Shown here: positions 25,692 to 34,526 of the stretch, piece after piece | How the letters are laid out: each line of letters starts with the position of its first letter | Position numbering within the stretch: position 1 is the first letter of the stretch | Source of the DNA: Paraburkholderia humisilvae | Lineage (GTDB): Bacteria > Pseudomonadota > Gammaproteobacteria > Burkholderiales > Burkholderiaceae | Length of the DNA stretch: 64,000 nt | Direction: 5' to 3' | NCBI RefSeq assembly: GCF_902859855.1 | Contig: NZ_CADIKH010000031.1 | Coordinates: 25,953 to 89,952 of the forward strand | The notes under the pieces: generated by a model | Databases searched by the model: none | What the model was told of the DNA's origin: nothing | The model's input: only the letters and a program-made list of their open reading frames with translations | Translations under genes and position numbers: made by a program

Positions 25692-26936
25692 TCAGCGCCG
25701 CGCAACGTCCGAACGCCGTAGAACGGGCGCGAAGCCGATCAGGCCCAACATGGGGCCCGGCAAGAGCAGCCAGGCGGCGTCGAGCCCGATGAGCTCGAAC
25801 AGATGTGTCATCGCCGAGATCGACACGACCGTGACGGCAAAGCCGATGGAATTCTGAATCGCCAATGCACTGCCGACCAGTTCCCGCGGACACGCTTGCG
25901 CCGATAACGCCGAAAATTGTGGCGAGTCGGCGATCACCGATGCACCCCACACGATCAGAACAACGAACAATGCAACGGGCGGCAAGTTCCGCCAACCAAG
26001 TGCAAAGATCAAACAGCATGCACCCGACATCGCGAGCGCGCCGGCTGCCACCTTCGCGCTGCCGATGCGGCGCGACAGCGCGCCACCGAACCAGCACGCC
26101 GGCGCACCGATAGCAATGATGCAGAACGATAACCCGGGGACGCCTCCGGCATGAATGGAGGTGGCGAGCGAAGCGCGGGAAACGAAAAGTGGGACTATCG
26201 TCCAGAACGCGTACAACTCCCACATGTGGCCGAAGTAACCGAGCGCCGCACCGCGAAAGCCACGATGGCGAAACGCATCGAGTACGTGAGGCGGCTTTGC
26301 GGTGGACGCGGGCAACCTGCGTGCCGCACGAGGTTCGACAGGCAAATGCGGACCGTCACGAAGCACGTAGATCATCAAGGCGCCGACCAGCGCGAGGACT
26401 GACGATGCGTCAATGACCCATTGCCAGGGCAGATCCGCTCCGGCCACCTTCAACGCATGAGGCAACGCGGTGCCGAGCGTCAGCATCGCGACGAGCTGCG
26501 CAAGCGCGGGCCCGGTTCTTTCGGGCGCCCAGCCGACGATCAGCTTCATACCCACCGGATAGACGCCCGCGAGGCACACGCCGACCAGAAACCTGAATGC
26601 CATTCCGCTTGCAACGTCATCGGCGAACCACGCGAAGCATGCATTGAATAGCGCGCCTGCAATCGCGCAGCACACGAAGATCGAACTCGCGCGAAAACGG
26701 TCCGCGAGGCCGCTGATCGATATGCCAAGCGCGCCGATGATGAAGCCGGCCTGCACGGCGCTGGTCAGCCAGCCAATGTCGGCTGGACTGGCATGCCACG
26801 CGCGCATCAGGTCATTGGCTGCACTATTCGCGCTGAACCACAGGGACGTGCCGAACAGCTGCGCGAGCGAGATCGTCGCGACGGGTCCGATCCGCTCGAC
26901 GAGCAACGCGCGCGCCTGGGTCACCGATCTAGCCAT
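25692..26936 (-). CDS. MFS transporter
   Basis: This is a 414-residue major facilitator protein with about 12 helices. Motifs include SLWFSANSAANDLM in helix 1, GLADRFRASSIF in loop 2-3 (motif A region) and FRFLVGVCLAGVYPVGMKL (near 105). The start at MARSVTQARALL was chosen over a TTG at 26957; neither has a clear ribosome binding site. The trans-sulfuration PLP enzyme ends 30 bases upstream on the same strand, so they form an operon. An amino acid or sulfur compound exporter is a reasonable guess only. Confidence 0.85.
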   Translation of the reverse strand: MARSVTQARALLVERIGPVATISLAQLFGTSLWFSANSAANDLMRAWHASPADIGWLTSAVQAGFIIGALGISISGLADRFRASSIFVCCAIAGALFNACFAWFADDVASGMAFRFLVGVCLAGVYPVGMKLIVGWAPERTGPALAQLVAMLTLGTALPHALKVAGADLPWQWVIDASSVLALVGALMIYVLRDGPHLPVEPRAARRLPASTAKPPHVLDAFRHRGFRGAALGYFGHMWELYAFWTIVPLFVSRASLATSIHAGGVPGLSFCIIAIGAPACWFGGALSRRIGSAKVAAGALAMSGACCLIFALGWRNLPPVALFVVLIVWGASVIADSPQFSALSAQACPRELVGSALAIQNSIGFAVTVVSISAMTHLFELIGLDAAWLLLPGPMLGLIGFAPVLRRSDVARR

Positions 26937-26966
26937 GTGATGTCTACGTGTCGTCAAAATCGAGGC

Positions 26967-28112
26967 CTACTGCACGTGCTCCAAAGCCTGGGTCAGGTCG
27001 TCGATCAGGTCGTCGGCATGCTCCAGGCCGATCGACACGCGCAGCAGTCCTTGCGGTGTCTTGCTATCCGGCCCCTCGATCGACGCACGATGCTCGATCA
27101 GGCTTTCGGTGCCGCCCAGACTCGTCGCGCGCGTGAAGATATCGACCTTGCCCGCGACCGTCATCGCAGCGTCCTTACCGCCGGCCACTTCGAACGACAG
27201 CATGCCGCCGAAGTCGCTCATCTGCCGGGATGCGAGCGCGTGGAACGGGTTGTCCGGCAGGCCGGGATAGTGAACCACCGACACCTTCGGATGTTCGTGC
27301 AAAAAGGCCGCGACCTTGCGCGCGTTCGCGCAATGCGCCTGCATCCGGTACGGCAAGGTCGGCAGGCTGCGCATCACGAGCCAGCAGTCGAACGGTGACG
27401 GCACGCCTCCGCCGAACAGTTGTGCCTGCCGAACCTGGGCAAACGCGTCATCGTCGTGCAACGCGATGACGGCACCGCCGAGCACGTCGCTGCGGCCACC
27501 GAGGTACTTGGTGGTCGCGTGCATCACCATGTCGCATCCGAGCGTCAGCGGGCGCTGCAGCACCGGCGACGCGAAGGTATTGTCGGCGATGGCGCGGGCG
27601 CCGGCGCGATGCGCAAGCTCGGCCAGTGCGGCAATATCCACGCATTGCAGCAGCGGATTCGACGGCGTTTCGATCCACACGAGGCGCGTGTTCGGACGAA
27701 TCGCCTGCGCGACGGTATCGATGCGCGTCATATCGACGAAACTCGTCCCGACCTGCCACTTCGCGAACAAATGCTTCAGCACGTTCGCCGTGCCGTGGTA
27801 AATGTCCGCGGGCGCGATCACATGGTCGCCCGGCTGCAGTCCCTGCATGATCGCCGTGACCGCTGCCAGCCCCGAACCGAACGCCGCGCTGACCGCGCCG
27901 CCTTCGAGCGCGGCCAACGCCGCTTCGAGGCCATTGCGATTCGGGTTGTGGTTGCGCGAGTAGATAAAGCCATGCGGATAGCTGCCGTCCGCATCGCGTT
28001 CGAACGTGGTTGACAGATGAATCGGCGCAATCACCGCGCCGGTGCCGGGATCGACTTCGTGGCCGGCATGAACGGCCAGCGTTTCAAAGCGATAGCGTTT
28101 GGATGCTTTCAC
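26967..28112 (-). CDS. PLP-dependent trans-sulfuration enzyme (cystathionine gamma-synthase/lyase family)
   Basis: This 381-residue fold-type I PLP enzyme has the Schiff-base Lys K202 in HATTKYLGGRSDVLGG, the cofactor-binding YSRNHNPNR motif (51-59), and D-N-T-F near 177. At the position of the reactive Cys of methionine gamma-lyase it has DIYHGTAN, which argues against a standard MGL. It could be a cystathionine gamma-synthase, cystathionine beta-lyase or O-acyl-homoserine sulfhydrylase. It heads an operon with an MFS transporter and faces an XRE-cupin regulator across a palindrome. Confidence 0.88.
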   Translation of the reverse strand: MKASKRYRFETLAVHAGHEVDPGTGAVIAPIHLSTTFERDADGSYPHGFIYSRNHNPNRNGLEAALAALEGGAVSAAFGSGLAAVTAIMQGLQPGDHVIAPADIYHGTANVLKHLFAKWQVGTSFVDMTRIDTVAQAIRPNTRLVWIETPSNPLLQCVDIAALAELAHRAGARAIADNTFASPVLQRPLTLGCDMVMHATTKYLGGRSDVLGGAVIALHDDDAFAQVRQAQLFGGGVPSPFDCWLVMRSLPTLPYRMQAHCANARKVAAFLHEHPKVSVVHYPGLPDNPFHALASRQMSDFGGMLSFEVAGGKDAAMTVAGKVDIFTRATSLGGTESLIEHRASIEGPDSKTPQGLLRVSIGLEHADDLIDDLTQALEHVQ

Positions 28113-28226
28113 AGCGAGGATCTCCTGATGAGTGGTCGCGCTCAGCGCATCATTCGTACGACGCCGGGCGGATCGAACGACTGGACGGCTGGCTCTCGAA
28201 ATGGCACGCCATACGCGTCCCGATTT

Positions 28227-28246
28227 TCATCTACTATAGTAGATGA
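28227..28246. promoter_or_regulatory. Perfect 20-bp palindrome between PLP enzyme and XRE-cupin regulator
   Basis: TCATCTACTATAGTAGATGA is fully self-complementary over 20 bases and lies midway between two divergent starts (28112 and 28409). Its AT-rich centre CTATAG could also be part of a -10 box. It is the best candidate operator for the regulator at 28409. Confidence 0.7.
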
Positions 28247-28408
28247 TCGTCCACAAATGAAGTTGATCTTTTATTTGACGCTTTCCTGCAAAGCCAGCCG
28301 GACGCCCGGCAAATCGGGTGTCATCGTCGTGTCGAAACGGCTCGCGCGACAACGCGCGATGCTTGTCTGGCGGCACTTTGATATTGTCTGATGCATAAAG
28401 GAGTTCGA

Positions 28409-28966
28409 GTGACAAGCGATCCGACCGACGCCATCGCCGCGCGCATCAAGACCGAACGTATCGCGCGCAACTGGTCCCTTGCTGAACTTGCGGAGCGATC
28501 GGGTGTTTCGAAGGCCATGATCAGCAAGATCGAGCGCGACGAAGCCAGTCCGACGGCCAGCGTGCTCGGCCGGCTGTCGGGGGCTTTCGGACTGCAACTT
28601 TCGACCTTGCTCGCACTGGCGGAGCAGGCCGGCCAGCGGATCAGCCGGGCGCAGACACAGCCCGTCTGGCAGGATCCGGAAACAGGCTATACGCGGCGTG
28701 TGTTGTCACCGTTGAACGGCTCGATACTCGAACTGGTGGAGGTGAGCTTACCCGCGGGCGCGCGGGTCGCTTATCCGCCGTCGGCTTTCACGTTCCAGCA
28801 TCAACAGATCTGGGTGACCTCGGGAACCTTGGCGTTCAAGGAAGGCGATGTCGCCCATGTGCTGCATAAAGGGGATTGCTTGCAACTGGGGCCGCCCGTG
28901 CCATGTGAATTCGCTAACCAGACTAAAGCGACTTGCGTTTACGTGTTGGGTCTGGTGAAACGATAG
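28409..28966 (+). CDS. XRE-family regulator with C-terminal cupin domain
   Basis: This 185-residue protein has an XRE helix-turn-helix (residues 8-62, LAELAERSGVSKAMISKIER then SPTASVLGRLSGAF) followed by a cupin sensor barrel (about 110-180, QQIWVTSGTLAFKEGD and HKGDCLQLGPPVP). Such proteins sense small metabolites and repress adjacent genes. GTG at 28409 is chosen because AAAGGAG lies 7 bases upstream; the upstream ATG at 28391 has no site and would place the Shine-Dalgarno inside the gene. The divergent trans-sulfuration enzyme/MFS operon is the obvious target. Confidence 0.88.
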   Translation: MTSDPTDAIAARIKTERIARNWSLAELAERSGVSKAMISKIERDEASPTASVLGRLSGAFGLQLSTLLALAEQAGQRISRAQTQPVWQDPETGYTRRVLSPLNGSILELVEVSLPAGARVAYPPSAFTFQHQQIWVTSGTLAFKEGDVAHVLHKGDCLQLGPPVPCEFANQTKATCVYVLGLVKR

Positions 28967-29019
28967 GTCGCTGGGCTGCGATTGCCGGACGTCTATCCGA
29001 ATCGATCGTTGACGTTATC

Positions 29020-29032
29020 GTCTAAGATAGAC
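29020..29032. promoter_or_regulatory. Inverted repeat GTCTA-AGA-TAGAC ahead of the TetR gene
   Basis: A perfect 5-bp inverted repeat with a 3-base spacer lies 50 bases ahead of the TetR-family start. It sits just after a TTGACG (-35-like) at 29009-29014. It is a likely autoregulatory operator. Confidence 0.5.
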
Positions 29033-29081
29033 AAATTAAAGGCGCAGCCGCCGAAATCGTCATTTTCACTTTCATCACGCT

Positions 29082-29660
29082 ATGGCACGCACTCGCGAAT
29101 TCGATGAAGAGGAAGCCTTCGAGAAGGCACTGGAAGTTTTTTGGCTCAAAGGTCTTCGTGGAACCACGATGCTGGATCTGGCGCAGGCCACGGGTGTGCA
29201 ACGCGGGTCGTTGTACCACGCGTACGGCGACAAGGAAGAGGTGTTCGTGCAGGCTTTCGGGCGCTATGCGTCGGCCTTTCTTGCCGATGCGGGCAAAGCG
29301 CTTGCGAGGCCCGATCTGAGGGAGGCGCTGTCCAGTTTCTTCGACGTGTCCATTCGCACGATCACAAAAGGGACGCCTCAGCGAGGATGCCTGTCTACCA
29401 GGACGGCGTTCGACCTCGATGCCGCGTCGCCACGTGTCGCGCAGGCGCTGAAAGCAATGCTCGACGAATTGGCGGCCATTGTTCTGGCGGCGCTTGATAC
29501 CGAGGAACGCAAGTCGCAGCTCAATGTATCTCCGGAAGAGGCAACGAGTCTGATTGTCGCCACGACACGGGCGCTCGGTGTACTCGAACGCGTATACACC
29601 GACAGGAAAACGCTGCGGCGCACGGCTTCGGCCCTGGTCAATGCGCTGCTGCGCGTGTGA
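29082..29660 (+). CDS. TetR/AcrR-family transcriptional regulator
   Basis: This 192-residue repressor has the TetR helix-turn-helix at residues 8-52 (FEKALEVFWLKGLRGTTMLDLAQATGVQRGSLYHAYGDKEEVF in two blocks around GVQRGSLYHAYGDKE). The C-terminal domain holds GCLSTRTAFDLDA, a feature of the YxaF/LmrA/ComR-like group. No intact target gene adjoins it: downstream lie a truncated GNAT gene and an AhpD-like remnant. The target may have been lost, or the protein acts elsewhere. Confidence 0.88.
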   Translation: MARTREFDEEEAFEKALEVFWLKGLRGTTMLDLAQATGVQRGSLYHAYGDKEEVFVQAFGRYASAFLADAGKALARPDLREALSSFFDVSIRTITKGTPQRGCLSTRTAFDLDAASPRVAQALKAMLDELAAIVLAALDTEERKSQLNVSPEEATSLIVATTRALGVLERVYTDRKTLRRTASALVNALLRV

Positions 29661-29810
29661 GGAAAATGCCCCACCGGCCCGGCGGCCCTGTCCGGGCGGT
29701 AGGCATGCTGCGGCGCTTCGACCTTACTTCGAGAACGGCTCTCTGACGCGGTCGCTGCACGTGTACTCGAACCGCTAGGCGATGAGCAACGTCGGAGACT
29801 GGTCGCAGCC

Positions 29811-30305
29811 ATGTCTGAAGTCGAGCGCTTGCTACGACCATCCCTGGTGAACTTCGCACTGGAGGATCCGGACAGCGATGACGCGCGGTGCTGCTTCGAA
29901 CAGTATTTCGGTGAACTTGATGAGCGCTTTGAAGCAGGATTCGACCCGTCGATCAGCCTGTCGGCAGATGCCGATGAACTCAGGGCGCCGGCGGGCGCGT
30001 TGATCGTCGCGAGACTCCATGGACGCGCGATCGGATGCGTCGCGCTGAAGTTTCATAAGAAGTCACCAGCCGAGCTCAAAAGGATGTGGGTGAGTCCTTC
30101 TGCGCGCGGTATGGGTGTAGGCCGCCGGTTGATCGTGGAGGCTGAGAAGCGTGCTCGGCAGAGCAAAGTGCGCATTATTCACCTGGAAACAAATCGAGCG
30201 CTACGCGAGGCGATTTCTCTCTACCGCCAGGCTGGATACGTTGAAGTCGATGCGTTTAACGCAGAACCCTATGCCGATCACTGGTTCGAAAAGCGACTGG
30301 TCTGA
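29811..30305 (+). CDS. GNAT acetyltransferase, remnant of a MarR-GNAT fusion
   Basis: This 164-residue GNAT domain has the acetyl-CoA loop SPSARGMGVGRRL (motif A, near 95-107) and the late motif EAISLYRQAGYVEV. The same frame is open upstream to a TAG near 29698 and encodes LSDAVAARVLEPLGDEQRRRLVAAM, the tail of a MarR domain as found in MarR-GNAT fusion proteins. The MarR N-terminal two thirds are missing between this point and the TetR gene. The GNAT part could still be translated from ATG 29811, but it has no clear ribosome binding site. Confidence 0.75.
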   Translation: MSEVERLLRPSLVNFALEDPDSDDARCCFEQYFGELDERFEAGFDPSISLSADADELRAPAGALIVARLHGRAIGCVALKFHKKSPAELKRMWVSPSARGMGVGRRLIVEAEKRARQSKVRIIHLETNRALREAISLYRQAGYVEVDAFNAEPYADHWFEKRLV

Positions 30306-30340
30306 CAGTCCGCGAGTTTGTTCCTTGCGGACTCGTCGCC

Positions 30341-30667
30341 GTGTCGTTTCGCTTCATTGCAACGCTCCCGCCGCTGACGAAGCTTCGAGTGCAACCCCAG
30401 ATGGTCGGCCTCACGCCGGAAACCATGCGTAAAATCCGCGCGGGCGACCCGACCGGCGATGCCAAACGTGACGCATTGGTGCGCTTCGTGCGCACGCTGA
30501 TCAAAACAAGCGGCACCATCGACGCAGCAGAGGTCAACCGCGTGCGAAATGCAGGCTACACAGAACGACAGATCCTTGAGATCGCGCTGGCGATCGCCGT
30601 CATCACGTTCACCAACCTGGCTAACCGTATCAATGACACAGTGATTGATTTTCCTGCCGTCGAATGA
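30341..30667 (+). pseudogene. 5'-truncated AhpD-like (carboxymuconolactone decarboxylase family) gene
   Basis: The 108-residue frame keeps the C-terminal half of an AhpD-like peroxidase (GLTPETMRKIRAGDPTGDAKRDALVRFVRTLI and GYTERQILEIALAIAVITFTNLANRINDT). The N-terminal half and the CxxC redox pair are missing; where a C-x-x-C-x-A-x-H would be expected it reads FRFIATLPPLTKL. It follows the broken MarR-GNAT gene, which suggests one region of decay. Translation from some start cannot be excluded. Confidence 0.5.
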
Positions 30668-31198
30668 CTGGGGTCGATGATTCAGGAGGAGACGATACCA
30701 AGCCGGAAATTTACGCTGCGGAATTGAGCGCGCGGCAACCGCAACCCATCCATTCGACTCCTGGCTGTTTTCCGCAAAGACAGGATTTCCAGCCGCGACT
30801 TTTAGCAGGAAGTCCACAACGGCAATGTGATGGAGAGCAGGCGTCGAACGACCCTAAGCGACAAGCGCCTGCGTGCCTTCCAGAAGCGGTCATCCTGCCC
30901 ATACCGGGTCAATGTCCTGAGCGTCAACACGGGGAATAGTCGTGGTCCGTGCTCCACGTGACGAGTGCGATGGTGCGCCACGCGCGTCAGCGCCGGCCAC
31001 GCTCAACAACGCTCAGCGAAATCCTGCACGTCTGTTCGCATTGAGACGCGAAACGCCGGACCTTGCTCTTTACAATCCATTCCCGCGTTATCACCCAATT
31101 TCAAATCGCGGCATATAAAACGATCAGGCAAAACGATAAAGCGGACGCAACGAAGGCAACGAAAACATCACGGCAAGCTTATCCCCTAAGGAGGCATC
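30668..31198. other. Intergenic region before the SGNH lipoprotein
   Basis: No gene is supported in these 531 bases; open frames are short and composition-driven. The end carries a very strong ribosome binding site (AAGGAGG at about 31189-31195) for the next gene. Confidence 0.5.
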
Positions 31199-32602
31199 AT
31201 GCTGCACTCGATCGCGAAACATCGACGCAAATCCCTATTGCGTCAAGGCAGGAGCTGGTTGATACCGGCCGTATTGATCAGCGGCTTACTGAGCGCATGC
31301 GGTGGAGGCTCTGATCCACAGTCGGGGTCCGCCAGTGCACTGGCCCAGCAGTCGCCCCAATCAACCGCAGCGGCCCCGGCAACCCGGTGGGCAACCACGT
31401 GGGAAGCCGCGATGCTGCAGAACGGCTTGCAGAATTTCGATTCCGACACGACTCGCACGCGCATCCATACGAGCGCGGGCGGCACCGGTGTGCGAATCCG
31501 GCTGTCGAATATCTTCGGTACGCAGATGATGGTTGTCGATTCGGCAAACGTTGCGTTGCCCAATACGAGCAACGCGAATGATCCCACTGCTATCGATACG
31601 ACAAGCCTTCATCAGGTGACGTTCAATAATGGAGAGACGTTTGCCGAAGTTCCGCCAGGGGAAGAGCTGCTAAGCGACCCGGTCCCGATGAATGTGCCGA
31701 AGCTGTCCGACCTGATGGTGACGATGCACTTCAACGGATTGGCGCAGTACGCCGATGGCCATTCCGATAGCGTGACGCCACTGGCAGGTCTGTATGTGGT
31801 GAGAGGCCAGAATGTGGCGACGAGCGCGTCATTCTCGAACCTTTCGTTTGAAACGTTCAACGGGACATTCAGCCTGAGTGAAGTCGAGGTGCAGGTGCCC
31901 GCACAAACGCGGGTCGTTATCGCCATGAGCGAGTCGATTACGGATGGGCGAGGCGCGGTCGGCATCGAGCATCCGTGGCCGGCTGTGATGGCGAGCCTCG
32001 CGAATGCGGGCAGCGATACGGTCGCCGTCGGCAATGCGGGCATAGGCGGCAATTCGCTATTCAATTCGACCGCGGCCGGCCCCGGGTGCTGCGGTGTCGA
32101 TCTGCTGGACCGATTTCAGCGGGATGTACTGTCACGCAACCCGACCGACATTGTGATTCTCGCGGGCGACAACGACCTGGGCGGCCACTCGGCGGATGAC
32201 ATCATCGCGCGCTACCAGATTCTGATCGAACAGGCGCATGCGCAGCACATCAAGGTGTATGGTGGTGTGAACACACCGATCGGCGACATTGTCGGAACCA
32301 ACGGTCAACCGGTTTCAACAGGCTTCTATACGCCGGCCAACGAGGCCGAACGTCAGCAGTTGAATGCATGGATACAGGCGGCCGGCCACTACGATGGCGT
32401 GATCGATTTCTCGGCCGTGGTCGGGAATCCGTCAATCACACCGTTGGGCATTGCGACTGCCTGCTACGATCCCGAAAGCCCCATTCACATGAACAACCAG
32501 GGCTATGCAGCAATGGGGACGGTGGCCTATGACGTGATATTCGGCAAAACCGTGCAACCGGCCGCGCCCTGCAATTCACTGCCGTTTCCGCCAGCGATCT
32601 GA
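31199..32602 (+). CDS. SGNH/GDSL-family esterase lipoprotein
   Basis: This 467-residue protein has a lipoprotein signal ending in LLSACGGG (lipidated Cys 34) and a Ser/Gln/Ala linker, so it is probably anchored in the outer membrane. The hydrolase domain follows: block I reads MSESITDGRG with nucleophile Ser 246, GNAGIGGN gives the block II Gly, GDND is block III, and SPIHMNNQGY holds the catalytic His. In block I the usual GDS is SES, a conservative Asp-to-Glu change beside the nucleophile. A perfect AAGGAGG precedes the start. It probably de-esterifies an extracellular ester or polysaccharide. Confidence 0.87.
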   Translation: MLHSIAKHRRKSLLRQGRSWLIPAVLISGLLSACGGGSDPQSGSASALAQQSPQSTAAAPATRWATTWEAAMLQNGLQNFDSDTTRTRIHTSAGGTGVRIRLSNIFGTQMMVVDSANVALPNTSNANDPTAIDTTSLHQVTFNNGETFAEVPPGEELLSDPVPMNVPKLSDLMVTMHFNGLAQYADGHSDSVTPLAGLYVVRGQNVATSASFSNLSFETFNGTFSLSEVEVQVPAQTRVVIAMSESITDGRGAVGIEHPWPAVMASLANAGSDTVAVGNAGIGGNSLFNSTAAGPGCCGVDLLDRFQRDVLSRNPTDIVILAGDNDLGGHSADDIIARYQILIEQAHAQHIKVYGGVNTPIGDIVGTNGQPVSTGFYTPANEAERQQLNAWIQAAGHYDGVIDFSAVVGNPSITPLGIATACYDPESPIHMNNQGYAAMGTVAYDVIFGKTVQPAAPCNSLPFPPAI

Positions 32603-32767
32603 ACCAGGAACGGGGCGGCCGTTCGGTGCGAAGCAACACGGCGAACGACTGCGGCCGGCGGCCGGGTCCGTGCTGATCATGCAATCCGCGCCGCAGTCGG
32701 AGGAGTCACTGGTCGACCCCGTCCCATACCATGGACCGGACGGCATCGCTTCAGTACTGCATAACGT

Positions 32768-34279
32768 TTAGTTCTTTGGAAGCGTGAAATGAAAAACGGT
32801 GCCGACTTGCGCTCGGGTGAACCAGAGGCGCCCCCCATGAGCGTCAATAATCGACCGGCAGATAGCCAGCCCCATACCCAGGCCCTCAGGCTTGGTGGTA
32901 AAGAATGGTTCGAACAGACGTTCACCAGCGGCCGCGGAGATGCCACGTCCGCGGTCTTCGATTTCGACGGCCGCACGGTGGGGGTCGCAAGATTTTGACC
33001 GAAGCGTTAGCACACGCTCCGTTTCGACTCCGTCCATCGCCTGAATTCCATTCATGACCAGATTGATGACGACCTGCTGCAACTGAACGCGATCGCCGAG
33101 TACGGCACCCAGCCCTTGCTCGAGTTCCAGTTGCAACGACACGCCCTTGCGTACCAGTTCGCCTCGAATCAGGGTAAGCGCATCTTCGAGCACCGGGTTG
33201 AGTTCAAACGCGATGCTTTCAGTCGTGTGTTTTTTCGACAGCGCGCGAACCCGGTGGACGATTTCAGTGGCACGACGTGTACTGGCGATCATCTGTTCCA
33301 GACCAAAGCGCGCTTCCGCGATGTTCGGCTGTTGTCGCGTGAGCCAGCGAAGAGAAGCCTCTCCCAACGTGACGATGGCCGAAAGCGGTTGAAGGATTTC
33401 GTGAGCAATGGAAGACGCCAGTTCTCCAAGCGACGTCACGCGTGTCACGTGCGCAAGTTCCGCTTGTGCTTCCTGCAACGCAGCCTCCGCTGCCCTGGCC
33501 TCGGTAACGTCGATGACCGCACACATGCTGGTTCCCGGCTCCGCGCCGCCGCTGGGGGGATGACTGACGCGACGCACAACCCGGATCGTTCCGTCGGGCA
33601 TCACAAGGCGGACGTCGTAGTCCGAATCGGGCTCGCCTCGGCGAACGCGTTCGACCGAGCGCACGGAGAGCCAGCGGTCGTCCGGATGCAACCGCTGCCA
33701 GATCAGCTCCACGGGCGGTTGCTCGCCAGGCTCGAAGCCGAATATGCGGGCGCCTTCATCCGACCAGAAAACTTCGCCCGTCGAAAAGTTCAGCCCCATG
33801 CTTCCGCATCGGGTCATCTGCTGCGTCTCATCGAGGATTTGCTTGATGTGGGAAAGATCGAATTCGGCACGCTTGCGGTTTTCGATATCGGTGTTCGTTC
33901 CGCACCATCCGATGATCTGCTGATGCCCGTCCCGCAGCGGTTCACAGCGCAACAGAAACCAGCGGTATGCGCCGTCCGCCCGTCGCAGACGCGCCTCCGC
34001 CTCGCCGGGTTGCTCCGACTTCAGGATTGTCTGCCACTTAAGCACAAGTTGCGGGCGATCTTCCGGGTGGATCGCGTCGGTCCACTTCCATCCACGCGTC
34101 TCGTCGAGCGATAGGCCCGTATGTTCGATCCAGCGGCGATTGACGAAATTGATCGACCCATCCGCGCAGGCCCGCCAGACCAAGGCGGGAATGGCATCCA
34201 GCAGAGCACGGATGTCGCCAGCCTCCACATCGCCCGCGGGTTGTGCGTTTCGCGCGGATGTGCTGGGCGGCTCAGGCAT
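32768..34279 (-). CDS. PAS-PAS sensor histidine kinase, orphan
   Basis: This 503-residue cytosolic kinase has PAS domain 1 at about 22-140 (PALVWRACADGSINFVNRRW), PAS domain 2 at about 155-262 with its PAC segment, and then a HisKA/HATPase module. The phospho-accepting His is H293 in IAHEILQPLSAI. The ATP-binding domain has an N-box NLVMNGIQAM, G1 box EDRGRGI and G2 box GLGMGLAIC. No membrane segment and no adjacent response regulator are seen. It runs convergent to the SGNH lipoprotein and divergent from the DUF4153-like gene. The ATG at 34279 is chosen at the start of family-like sequence; no strong ribosome binding site is visible. Confidence 0.88.
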   Translation of the reverse strand: MPEPPSTSARNAQPAGDVEAGDIRALLDAIPALVWRACADGSINFVNRRWIEHTGLSLDETRGWKWTDAIHPEDRPQLVLKWQTILKSEQPGEAEARLRRADGAYRWFLLRCEPLRDGHQQIIGWCGTNTDIENRKRAEFDLSHIKQILDETQQMTRCGSMGLNFSTGEVFWSDEGARIFGFEPGEQPPVELIWQRLHPDDRWLSVRSVERVRRGEPDSDYDVRLVMPDGTIRVVRRVSHPPSGGAEPGTSMCAVIDVTEARAAEAALQEAQAELAHVTRVTSLGELASSIAHEILQPLSAIVTLGEASLRWLTRQQPNIAEARFGLEQMIASTRRATEIVHRVRALSKKHTTESIAFELNPVLEDALTLIRGELVRKGVSLQLELEQGLGAVLGDRVQLQQVVINLVMNGIQAMDGVETERVLTLRSKSCDPHRAAVEIEDRGRGISAAAGERLFEPFFTTKPEGLGMGLAICRSIIDAHGGRLWFTRAQVGTVFHFTLPKN

Positions 34280-34526
34280 ATCGTCCGATCTTAGTGAACA
34301 ATGCGCAGTGCGGGAATTGAGTTTATACGTTAAGCATAGCAAACACGTTGAGAAAGGGCGACTCCTGCGGAAGACAGATCGTCAGCAATTGACGCATGTG
34401 CTCATCGACTCCCGGACACTGGGGCAGGGATCCGTCGCATATAATCGCTTTGCACTCGAACACGGCGTTTGCGCGCGAGGTCAGGGCGGCGCGGCCGTAG
34501 AAGAAAACATATTCGGGAAAGCGGGG

